In this document: positions 1 to 5,204 of the stretch, piece by piece
How the letters are laid out: every line of letters starts with the position of its first letter
How positions within the stretch are numbered: position 1 is the stretch's first letter
DNA from: Sphingomonas hengshuiensis
GTDB taxonomy: Bacteria > Pseudomonadota > Alphaproteobacteria > Sphingomonadales > Sphingomonadaceae
Length of the DNA: 6,007 bases
Assembly (NCBI GenBank): GCA_003240755.1
Contig: QFNF01000059.1
Coordinates: forward strand, 1-6,007
Direction: 5' to 3'
The notes under the pieces: generated by a model
What the model was told of the DNA's origin: nothing
Seen by the model: the letters and a program-made list of their open reading frames with translations, nothing else
Databases searched by the model: none
Position numbers and translations under genes: made by a program

Positions 1-2
1 GC

Positions 3-42
3 ATTTCGGGAAAATACAATCGGGAACATATTTCGGGAAAAT
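3..42. repeat. Paired direct repeat of a 13-base word (ATTTCGGGAAAAT)
   Basis: The word ATTTCGGGAAAAT occurs exactly at 3-15 and again at 30-42, with a further CGGGAA at 21-26 between them. The 12-base core ATTTCGGGAAAA recurs on the - strand at 3055-3066, and a 10-base version recurs on the - strand at 1018-1027. The core is an imperfect palindrome (TTTC/GAAA arms). It could be a binding site upstream of the lipoprotein gene or a dispersed intergenic repeat; the sequence alone does not decide. Confidence 0.6.
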
Positions 43-96
43 CAGCCCCGGAGCCGCGAGGCGTAGCCGGTTTGCGGCCCAGGATCTCGATCGACC

Positions 97-110
97 TTCC
101 CAAACGGGAA
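97..110. repeat. Short inverted repeat TTCCC-AAAC-GGGAA
   Basis: Perfect five-base arms TTCCC (97-101) and GGGAA (106-110) flank a four-base loop, 67 bases before the lipoprotein start codon. The arms share the CGGGAA/TTCCCG vocabulary of the other spacers in the left half. It may be an operator, or a member of the same short repeat family as 1779-1792 and 2290-2303. Confidence 0.4.
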
Positions 111-176
111 TGAGATAGCCAGATTGCAACGATCGATCCTCTTGTCGGATTGCGAGTATCCTGCTGCTATGAGGTC

Positions 177-725
177 ATGAAGTTCATTCTTCCCGCGATG
201 TTTGTGCTGGGTCTTTCTGGCTGTGCTGGTGTCACCCAAAGCAGGCCGGTCACGGGCGCTGGGCCGACGATGATCTACAGTCCGCCAACCCGTCTAGGCG
301 GGCGTGGCAGTATGATCCTCATTCCTCCGGCTTCTTCATCAAAAAACGCTGCGCAGCGGGCTTCACTCGAAGCACCTGACCGCTCGCTGACCCGTCCTAC
401 CGGCGAGTGGTTGCAAGGGACGTGGTTGTTTGATGCCAAGCCTGCTGACGTATCGCGATCAACCTGCAATCCGGGTACGACAGTGACATACAATTCCGAT
501 GGAACCACGCAGTTCTTTGGCGGCAGGGCGCAGTGGCAGCTCACTGACAGCGTCCTCACGGAAAAACTTCTGGAGGTTTATGAGCGTGGGGATCCGGAGG
601 ATGCAGCCTTCGTAGGCAAGACACGGCACATTGCTCTTCAGCGGATCGGGCCGAACGAAGCCAGAATGCAATATGGGAAGGAGTGGATTTCCATACTCCG
701 CTGCCGAAATGATGAAATCAGGTGA
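177..725 (+). CDS. Putative outer-membrane lipoprotein, unknown function
   Basis: This is a 182-residue protein. ATG 177 is preferred over the in-frame TTG at 150 because it gives a compact lipoprotein signal peptide: Lys2, a hydrophobic core at residues 3-13 and a lipobox LSGC at 13-16. Cys16 would be lipidated after signal peptidase II cleavage. Residues 17-75 are rich in Ser, Pro and Ala and look like a flexible linker. Residues 77-177 look like a small beta-rich domain beginning GEWLQGTW, with a YNSDGT turn and two cysteines (Cys97, Cys176) that could pair in the periplasm. The GTW...DGT pattern recalls small lipocalin-like barrels, but I do not recognise the family. A GAGG at 171-174 lies only two bases from the ATG, so the ribosome binding site is poorly spaced. 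The next gene begins 31 bases downstream and may be cotranscribed. Confidence 0.75.
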   Translation: MKFILPAMFVLGLSGCAGVTQSRPVTGAGPTMIYSPPTRLGGRGSMILIPPASSSKNAAQRASLEAPDRSLTRPTGEWLQGTWLFDAKPADVSRSTCNPGTTVTYNSDGTTQFFGGRAQWQLTDSVLTEKLLEVYERGDPEDAAFVGKTRHIALQRIGPNEARMQYGKEWISILRCRNDEIR

Positions 726-756
726 TGAATATCAAACCAGATGGTAGCGCTTACCT

Positions 757-948
757 ATGATATCTTGGTTCATCGTCACCTTGTTTTTGCTGATTTGGAA
801 CGCCGTTTACTGCGCTTTCAAGATCGCAACCGACTTCCGTGGCCCTAAGCCGGCTAATGGGGTTTGGGGGCTTTTTGCCATCGCAGGCGTGCTATCGACG
901 ATAGCGATGGCAATACTAGCAGTGGGGGTTTCGTTCTCCGGCATCTGA
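757..948 (+). CDS. Small two-helix inner-membrane protein, unknown
   Basis: This is a 63-residue hydrophobic protein with two predicted membrane helices, about residues 2-24 and 37-59. A short polar loop (TDFRGPKPANG) containing Arg and Lys joins them, so the loop is probably cytoplasmic with both ends outside. An in-frame TAG at 745-747 makes ATG 757 the first possible ATG start. No good Shine-Dalgarno sequence precedes it, which lowers confidence. It follows the lipoprotein gene by 31 bases, so the two may form a small envelope-related unit. GC content is low for the window (28 of 60 bases at 781-840). Function is unknown; a chance ORF is unlikely given the clean two-helix pattern, but it is not excluded. 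Confidence 0.6.
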   Translation: MISWFIVTLFLLIWNAVYCAFKIATDFRGPKPANGVWGLFAIAGVLSTIAMAILAVGVSFSGI

Positions 949-1017
949 CAGATGATCGACGACCAATCGCGACCCAAACCTAGCGCTCGATGAGCTGGCC
1001 ATTACTCAGTTGCGTTA

Positions 1018-1027
1018 TTCCCGAAAT
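1018..1027 (-). repeat. Inverted copy of the ATTTCGGGAA word
   Basis: Within the 170-base spacer 949-1118 the - strand reads ATTTCGGGAA, matching ten bases of the repeat at 3-14, 30-41 and 3055-3066. No gene, strong terminator or convincing sigma-70 promoter is visible elsewhere in this spacer. Confidence 0.45.
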
Positions 1028-1118
1028 ACTATTCCAGTGGGACCCTCGACGTCGGTCGTATCGCGAACCGTCATAATCGAATGCTGCTAATAGTCGAAGA
1101 ATCGGATATGGAAGACGA

Positions 1119-1694
1119 ATGAACCACCTTTACTTCGTCACGCATCCGGAAGTCGTGGTCGATCCACATACGCCGATTGAGCGGTGGCATCTGAGCGCGA
1201 CCGGCATCGATCGGATGAGGCTTTTCTCGCGTCGGCCCGAGTTGACCAGTCTCAGCGCCATATGGTCGAGTGCGGAGACGAAGGCGATCGAGGCCGCTGG
1301 AATCCTCGCCGCCACGACCGGGCTTGGCGTGTCGATTTCAGCGGCACTCGGCGAGAATGATAGAAGCGCAACCGGCTTCCTGGCCTCCGCCGAGTTCGAG
1401 ACGGTTGCTGATGCGTTCTTCGCCCAGCCATCGACCAGTATTCGTGGATGGGAAAAGGCGGTCGATGCGCAGGCGCGAGTTCGAAATGCCGTATCGCAGA
1501 TCGTATCCAGGCACTGCGATGGTGATCTGGCGATCGTCGCCCATGGCGCGGTGGGCACGCTCCTGCTCTGTGCCTTATTGGAAAAACCTATCAGCAGAGT
1601 GTTCGATCAGCCGTTCCAAGGGCATTACTGGAAGGCGTCGTTATCAGATCTCAAGCCGCTGGATGGCTGGCAACCGATTGCGCCACGGCTTTAG
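1119..1694 (+). CDS. Histidine phosphatase superfamily protein (THP variant)
   Basis: This 191-residue protein has the phosphoglycerate-mutase-like fold signature. It starts YFVTHPEV at residues 5-12, where His9 aligns with the phospho-accepting His of the usual RHG motif. It continues with WSSAETKAIEAA (49-60), the equivalent of the family's SSxxxRAxxTA segment, an acidic LGENDRSATGF (77-87) that probably supplies the general acid Glu79, and the second catalytic His142 in IVAHGAVGTLL. Two phosphate-binding arginines of the classic family are replaced: RHG is THP, and Lys55 stands near the second Arg position. The ending DQPFQGHYW is as I recall in sphingomonad relatives, so this looks like a distinct, intact subfamily. 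The substrate is unknown; a small phosphoester is the default guess. ATG 1119 is preceded by GGAAGA at 1110-1115. Cytoplasmic, with no signal peptide. Confidence 0.85.
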   Translation: MNHLYFVTHPEVVVDPHTPIERWHLSATGIDRMRLFSRRPELTSLSAIWSSAETKAIEAAGILAATTGLGVSISAALGENDRSATGFLASAEFETVADAFFAQPSTSIRGWEKAVDAQARVRNAVSQIVSRHCDGDLAIVAHGAVGTLLLCALLEKPISRVFDQPFQGHYWKASLSDLKPLDGWQPIAPRL

Positions 1695-1708
1695 CGCATA
1701 AGGTGCGC
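1694..1708 (+). repeat. Small hairpin at the end of the phosphatase gene
   Basis: GCGCA (1694-1698) and TGCGC (1704-1708) form five-base arms around TAAGG, starting at the last base of the stop codon. The stem is short and no T-run follows, so it is a weak terminator candidate at best. Confidence 0.25.
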
Positions 1709-1728
1709 GGTCGTGCGCCGATCATGGT

Positions 1729-1756
1729 TTTCCCGGTTGACCATCCCATCGGGAAA
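1729..1756 (+). repeat. Inverted repeat TTTCCCG / CGGGAAA
   Basis: Seven-base perfect arms lie at 1729-1735 and 1750-1756 with a 14-base loop. A competing smaller hairpin is TCCC-ATC-GGGA at 1744-1754. It sits midway in the spacer between the phosphatase and GFA genes. The structure could terminate the upstream transcript or act as a binding site; the arms match the repeat vocabulary of the other left-half spacers. Confidence 0.4.
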
Positions 1757-1777
1757 GCCCCGGCCCTCTCACTGGCG

Positions 1778-1792
1778 GTTCCTTTGCGGGAA
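1778..1792 (+). repeat. 15-base direct repeat, copy 1 (TTCC-TTTGC-GGGAA)
   Basis: GTTCCTTTGCGGGAA here is identical to 2289-2303. Each copy holds a short inverted repeat (TTCC...GGAA) and lies in the spacer before a + strand gene: 35 bases before the GFA start here and 33 bases before the phosphotransferase start at the second copy. Confidence 0.55.
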
Positions 1793-1813
1793 AACGGCGG
1801 GCCGCTACAACAG

Positions 1814-1827
1814 GGTAGGTAGGTATA
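1814..1827 (+). promoter_or_regulatory. Ribosome binding region supporting a GTG start
   Basis: Three tandem GGTA units (1814-1825) supply AGG triplets. The last, at 1821-1823, is four bases from GTG 1828 but 16 bases from the in-frame ATG 1840. This spacing favours the GTG start, though ATG 1840 remains possible because the conserved protein core only begins near residue 7. Confidence 0.45.
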
Positions 1828-2238
1828 GTGGATACGACGATGGAAGCAGCATGTCAGTGCAATCAATTGATGATAGAGCTGCCTGCGCGTCCACTTATCA
1901 CGATCGCGTGCCATTGCGTCGATTGTCAGAAAAGAACCGGCGCGCCGTTTGGTGTGCTGGCGTATTACCGGGTAGATCAGGTTTCGATAGCTGGTGAGGC
2001 GAAAGCCTATGAACGTGTCTCGGCTGTGGGAAACAGGGTCGAAAACTTCTTCTGTCCGGTCTGCGGCTCGACTGTTTATCTCAAGCTGGCGAAGCAGCCT
2101 GCCCTTCTCGGCGTTGCGCTCGGGTCAATCGCTGATCCAACCTTCTCCGCGCCATCGTGGTCCGTCTGGGAACAGTCTAAACACCATTGGATCGACATAC
2201 CGGGCGAGGTTCAGCACTTCTCGCAAGGCGATAGCTGA
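1828..2238 (+). CDS. GFA/CENP-V family zinc-binding protein
   Basis: This 136-residue protein carries the seven-cysteine pattern of the GFA family (named for glutathione-dependent formaldehyde-activating enzyme): Cys9-x-Cys11, Cys28-x-Cys30-x2-Cys33 in the CHCxxCQ motif, and Cys76-x2-Cys79 in CPVCGS. These normally bind one structural and one labile zinc. The following GVALGS and the C-terminal WEQSKHHW segment also fit the family. In characterised Gfa, glutathione and formaldehyde are proposed to form S-hydroxymethylglutathione. Most small paralogs have no proven reaction, and no formaldehyde or glutathione dehydrogenase gene is nearby, so the substrate is open. The start is GTG 1828 (ATG 1840 would give 132 residues). 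It is cytoplasmic, an apparent single-gene unit with 133 bases of spacer upstream and a GC-rich hairpin 24 bases after its stop. Confidence 0.88.
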   Translation: MDTTMEAACQCNQLMIELPARPLITIACHCVDCQKRTGAPFGVLAYYRVDQVSIAGEAKAYERVSAVGNRVENFFCPVCGSTVYLKLAKQPALLGVALGSIADPTFSAPSWSVWEQSKHHWIDIPGEVQHFSQGDS

Positions 2239-2262
2239 TTTTCCCATTTCTCGATCCCAATA

Positions 2263-2280
2263 GGACGGCCTTGGCCGTCC
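2263..2280 (+). terminator. Perfect GC-rich hairpin after the GFA gene
   Basis: GGACGGCC (2263-2270), TT, then GGCCGTCC (2273-2280) form an eight-base perfect stem 24 bases past the stop codon. A second small inverted repeat, AGGAC-GCTG-GTCCT, lies at 2309-2322. Only a scattered T content (CGTTCCTTT) follows, so it is an imperfect intrinsic terminator. It could instead belong to an intergenic repeat. Confidence 0.45.
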
Positions 2281-2288
2281 CGCCCGTC

Positions 2289-2303
2289 GTTCCTTTGCGG
2301 GAA
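2289..2303 (+). repeat. 15-base direct repeat, copy 2 (TTCC-TTTGC-GGGAA)
   Basis: Exact second copy of the 1778-1792 word, located between the GC-rich hairpin and the phosphotransferase start. Flanking bases are not conserved between the two copies, so the repeat unit appears to be just this short hairpin. Confidence 0.55.
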
Positions 2304-2336
2304 GCCTCAGGACGCTGGTCCTAATAGGCTGGGAGG

Positions 2337-3050
2337 ATGGATGGTCAGCCCCTCTTAGGCGGTCGCAGCACAAGCGGCGTGGTTCGGATCGGCAATACGA
2401 TGCGGCGTCCGATCATGCGTGACGCGGGGTTTGGCCATGCTTGCCTGCTTCACCTTGAAAAAATCGGCTTCCGCCATGCTCCCCGCTTTCGAGGCATAGA
2501 TGATGCCGGGCGCGAGGTTCTATCGTTCATTCCCGGCGTCGTGCCCTCTGATCTGGGGGCATACTCAGACGATCAACTGGCAGCAGCCGCGAACCTGCTT
2601 CGTGGCTTCCACGACGCGACGGCCGACATGCCGGCGATCCAGGCGGCCGGGTTCGAGGTAGCCTGCCATAACGATTGGACTCCGACGAACACCGTCTTCG
2701 TGGACGACATGCCAGCGGCGATGATCGACTTCGATACCGTACAGCCGGGAGAGAGGCTGTAGGATTTGGGCTACTCTGCCTTCACTTGGCTCGATCTAGG
2801 TAACGACGATCATGCTCCTGCCGAGCAGGTGCGTCGCCTAGGTGTGTTTGCAGCAGCCTACGGACATGCGGAATGTACCGTGTCGCGGATCGCTGCATAT
2901 GCCCTAACGCGGCAGGCGGCGCTTGCCGCGTCCACCCGTGCGCGGGGAAAGATCGAGATAGCGGAATGGGCGGCGTCCTGTGCCGATTGGACGGCCTTGA
3001 ACATCGTGGAGCGGCTGATGCCTACCGGCTACTCGCGATCATCGGTCTAG
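2337..3050 (+). pseudogene. Phosphotransferase (APH/choline kinase-like), interrupted by an amber codon
   Basis: One reading frame of 237 codons encodes a small aminoglycoside-phosphotransferase-fold protein, but codon 142 is TAG (2760-2762). Before it are a GGRSTSGVVRIG nucleotide-loop-like start (8-19), the catalytic-loop motif HNDWTPTN (His111, Asp113, Asn118) and the metal-binding IDFD (130-133). After it, in the same frame, come DLGYSAFTWLDLG and a helical C-terminal part ending at TAA-free SRSSV and stop 3048-3050. Related proteins as I recall them often have a bulky residue just before DLGY, and TAG is one base from TGG (Trp), so a single nonsense change is the simplest explanation. 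The truncated product would keep the catalytic residues but lose the C-terminal lobe. GGGAGG at 2331-2336 abuts ATG 2337 with no spacer, an unusually tight site; an in-frame TAG at 2325 excludes an earlier start. The substrate is unknown. Sequencing error or amber readthrough are alternatives. Confidence 0.8.
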
Positions 3051-3054
3051 CTGC

Positions 3055-3066
3055 TTTTCCCGAAAT
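3055..3066 (-). repeat. Third exact copy of ATTTCGGGAAAA, inverted
   Basis: It occupies the 45-base space between the convergent phosphotransferase remnant and lysA. It matches 3-14 and 30-41 exactly on the opposite strand. No strong intrinsic terminator is visible in this convergent junction. Confidence 0.5.
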
Positions 3067-3095
3067 CCGATCGATTCCAGGAACAGATGACGGCC

Positions 3096-4391
3096 TTAAG
3101 CCGCTTGTGTCAGCTCAGCATCGAAAACGCTGCCAGCAGTCCGAGGCTTGCAACCCAATGGAGCCGGCGTATCGAACGGCAAGGTACGATCACCGACCAG
3201 TTCAAACCTGTCCCCATCGACCATCACCTGTGGGCTGATCGGGCGAGAATTGTAGCTTGAGGCCATCGCCGCTCCGTACGCGCCGGTTGCGTGGAAGACG
3301 GCCAGATCCCCTCGCGCCACGTGATCGATCGTCCGATCGGTGCCGAACATGTCACCAGTTTCGCAGACGGGCCCGGCGATGTTGGCAACCATCGTAGTCC
3401 CATCCGGGCGGACGGCCGCGAAGCGGTGATATGCGTCGTAAAGCGCGGGACGTGCCAGATCGTTCATCGCGGCATCGACGATGACGAACGGGTGGCTCAG
3501 GCCGGGCTTCACCCAAATCACCCGTGTCAGCAGCACGCCGGCAAGACCGGTGATGATGCGACCGGGTTCGAACGTGAGGCTGACGTTCCAGTCGCGCGTC
3601 ACACGCGCAACCATCGCCGCATAGGCGGCGAGCGACGGCATCACATCTTCAGGCCGATATGCAATGCCGAGCCCACCACCCAGATCGACCCGGGTGATCG
3701 TGTGCCCGCGTGCGCGAAGGTCAAGAACAAGCGCGCCGATCCGGCGGTACGCGGCCTCCAGCGGTTCCAGATCGCTGATCTGACTACCGATATGAAGCGC
3801 GACCCCTTGCAGATCGAGGCCGTCGAGTTGCGCCAGCCGATCGTACATGTCCGACGCGCCCGCGATATCGACACCGAATTTGCTTGTTCGCCTGCCGGTC
3901 GTGATCTTGGCATGCGTTCCGCCATCGACATCGGGGTTCACGCGCAGCACCGCTGGCGCACGCATGCCGCGTCGCCGCGCCAACTGCGCCAGAACACGAC
4001 CCTCTTCCTCCAGCTCAAGGTTGAACTGGCCGATGCCGGCCTCCAGCGCGTCGATCAGTTCTTGATCGGTCTTACCGACGCCTGAGAAGACCACATCCGC
4101 AGGCGCGATCCCTGCGTCTAAGGCGCGGCGTAGCTCGCCCCCCGACACGATGTCGGCCCCATAGCCACACTCAGCGAGCAGCCGGAGGACTGCGCCGTTG
4201 GGGTTGGCCTTGACCGCAAAGGCGAAGCGGGCGGACGGCAGCCCCCGCAGGGCAGACATAAATGCGTTGGCGGCATGGCGGAGCGCCCCCGCCGAATAGA
4301 CGTGAACGGGCGTGCCGACCGCATCGGCGATAACGGGCAGCGCGACGCCCTCTGCGCACAGCACGCCGTCACGATAGTCGAAGAAGCTCAT
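3096..4391 (-). CDS. lysA: Diaminopimelate decarboxylase
   Basis: This 431-residue, PLP-dependent fold-type III decarboxylase converts meso-2,6-diaminopimelate to L-lysine and CO2, the last step of lysine synthesis, in the cytoplasm. The N-terminal alanine-racemase-like barrel has the PLP lysine in FAVKAN (Lys61), SGGELRRALDAG (83-94), FSGVGKT (102-108), His200 in HIGSQI, the phosphate-binding GGGLG (238-242) and EPGR (275-278). The C-terminal domain has CETGD (343-347), with the active-site Cys343 and Glu344 contributed across the dimer, and GAYGAAMASSYNSRP (370-384), whose Tyr380 is typical of the family. All key residues are present. Length is close to the usual 415-425, with a short C-terminal extension. 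AAGG at 4404-4401 lies nine bases before ATG 4391. It is the last gene of a four-gene operon. The usual partner argH is not adjacent, so this could be a second or relocated copy; decarboxylation of another D-centred diamino acid is a less likely alternative. Confidence 0.93.
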   Translation of the reverse strand: MSFFDYRDGVLCAEGVALPVIADAVGTPVHVYSAGALRHAANAFMSALRGLPSARFAFAVKANPNGAVLRLLAECGYGADIVSGGELRRALDAGIAPADVVFSGVGKTDQELIDALEAGIGQFNLELEEEGRVLAQLARRRGMRAPAVLRVNPDVDGGTHAKITTGRRTSKFGVDIAGASDMYDRLAQLDGLDLQGVALHIGSQISDLEPLEAAYRRIGALVLDLRARGHTITRVDLGGGLGIAYRPEDVMPSLAAYAAMVARVTRDWNVSLTFEPGRIITGLAGVLLTRVIWVKPGLSHPFVIVDAAMNDLARPALYDAYHRFAAVRPDGTTMVANIAGPVCETGDMFGTDRTIDHVARGDLAVFHATGAYGAAMASSYNSRPISPQVMVDGDRFELVGDRTLPFDTPAPLGCKPRTAGSVFDAELTQAA

Positions 4392-4409
4392 GTAAGGAGA
4401 CCTTGCGTG

Positions 4410-4673
4410 TCAGTGTCCAAAGCCGTCGTCGGCCTGCCCGCGGCGACGCACGCGGGCAGCATGGACGACGTCGGCGGTGTGGCTGTGCCCGCGCCGCTCG
4501 GCGCGGAGCAGCTGACCGACCCGCTTGCCATGGATCATCAGCGGCAAGCCGAGCAGGGCGAGCGGGAAGAAGACGATCATCGCCGGGGAGCCGTCGAGTG
4601 CCAGGCACATCGCACAGGAGGATGCCAGCAGCGCGAAGCCGCCGGCTTTCCATTGCAAGTCGCGACGGGTCAT
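4410..4673 (-). CDS. Small two-helix membrane protein with basic tail
   Basis: This 87-residue protein has two likely membrane helices, about residues 10-27 and 29-47, joined by a very short turn around Asp27-Gly28. A strongly basic cytoplasmic tail (48-87) contains GKRV, RAERRGHSHTADVV and RVRRRGQ. The ATG at 4673-4671 overlaps the TGA of the upstream methyltransferase-like gene as ATGA, and no separate Shine-Dalgarno sequence is visible, so translation is probably coupled. Base composition is extremely GC-rich (47 of 60 bases at 4441-4500), as expected for the host's coding style. I do not recognise a named family. The operon position suggests a role tied to its neighbours, but the sequence shows no catalytic motif. 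The + strand also stays open here, which is a by-product of high GC; the overlap and helix pattern favour this strand. Confidence 0.7.
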   Translation of the reverse strand: MTRRDLQWKAGGFALLASSCAMCLALDGSPAMIVFFPLALLGLPLMIHGKRVGQLLRAERRGHSHTADVVHAARVRRRGQADDGFGH

Positions 4674-5191
4674 GCTGCCCGTGCCCGATCACGCGGGCGA
4701 TCGCGGTCGACGATGAGCAGGTCGCCGGCATTGACGAGGCTTGCCCGCACGCCCGGCCGGTCGTCGCCTGCGCGACCACCGTGCCACAGAACGATGTCTG
4801 CCGGGAAATCAGCCTCGCCCGCCAGCGCCTCGACCATATCCGCCACCTCAAAGGTGAGCCCGATCGCCGGTTCGTGCAGACGTGCAGCTGCTGCACGCGC
4901 CCGCCCGATCATCGCCGGTGAGCCATCGATGCCGCGGCCCTCGATCGCTGTGAAGCCGAGCGCCCTGGCGTGACGCACGGCCTCGATAAGCAAGGTGCCG
5001 CAGGCGCAGTCGGCGTCGACGATGCGGACGGAATGGCGCCCTCGCTCGCGCAGAGCAGCAAGCGCGCCGCAGATGTCAGTCCAGCGCGCATCATTGTGCG
5101 CGGCACGGCTGCCTAGAATCGTGGACGGGGTAACCATCGAGGTGGACGACAGACGATCAGCCGTGACGAACGGCTTCAGTTTCGGTGTCAT
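4670..5191 (-). CDS. Short SAM-dependent methyltransferase-like protein
   Basis: This 173-residue protein has a Rossmann-type SAM-binding start: VRIVDADCACGTLLI (55-69) matches class I motif I, with Cys-Ala-Cys-Gly in place of the usual Gly-rich turn. GRGIDGSPAMIGRARAAA (86-103) supplies the acidic residue (Asp89) that normally holds the SAM ribose. ADIVLWHG (131-138) corresponds to strand 4, and AGDLLIVDRDRP (155-166) to strand 5. The protein ends there and lacks the last two strands of a typical 200-250 residue enzyme, so substrate binding may be incomplete or it may act with a partner. GAGGA at 5203-5199 lies seven bases before ATG 5191 and overlaps the stop of the upstream gene. Its own stop overlaps the next start. 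The substrate is unknown. It may instead be a non-catalytic SAM-binding protein; the altered motif I leaves that open. Confidence 0.75.
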   Translation of the reverse strand: MTPKLKPFVTADRLSSTSMVTPSTILGSRAAHNDARWTDICGALAALRERGRHSVRIVDADCACGTLLIEAVRHARALGFTAIEGRGIDGSPAMIGRARAAAARLHEPAIGLTFEVADMVEALAGEADFPADIVLWHGGRAGDDRPGVRASLVNAGDLLIVDRDRPRDRARAA

Positions 5192-5198
5192 GGGATGA

Positions 5199-5204
5199 TC
5201 CTCA
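5199..5204 (-). promoter_or_regulatory. Ribosome binding site overlapping upstream stop
   Basis: On the - strand TGAGGA contains both the TGA stop of the first operon gene (5204-5202) and a GAGGA Shine-Dalgarno sequence, seven bases before the methyltransferase ATG. This arrangement supports translational coupling and fixes the start at 5191. Confidence 0.7.

Noticed and set aside
42..239. - strand open frame of 65 codons over the lipoprotein leader
   Set aside because: It overlaps the signal peptide region antisense, with no domain, membrane segment or supporting context.
1783..1811. Sigma-70 promoter TTTGCG-17-TACAAC before the GFA gene
   Set aside because: The match to consensus is weak, and the spacing is not shared by the second copy of the surrounding repeat at 2289-2303.
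1695..2336. Integron cassette array with attC sites between the short + strand genes
   Set aside because: The gene layout suggested it, but I found no paired GTTRRRY/RYYYAAC core sites at the gene boundaries and no integrase.
2766..3050. Independent gene starting at TTG just after the amber codon
   Set aside because: The product is the C-terminal lobe of the same phosphotransferase in the same frame, without a catalytic motif of its own; it is best read as part of the interrupted gene.
2873..3238. + strand open frame crossing the phosphotransferase end into lysA
   Set aside because: It is out of frame with the conserved C-terminal lobe and runs antisense into lysA, with no plausible ribosome binding site or motif.
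3291..4085. + strand open frame of 264 codons inside lysA
   Set aside because: It is the exact complement region of a LysA with all catalytic motifs intact; the antisense product has no recognisable domain.
4275..4973. Long + strand open frame of 232 codons opposite the operon
   Set aside because: It spans antisense to three better-supported genes, has no family resemblance and a low-complexity Arg/Ala/Ser composition typical of the complement of GC-rich coding DNA.
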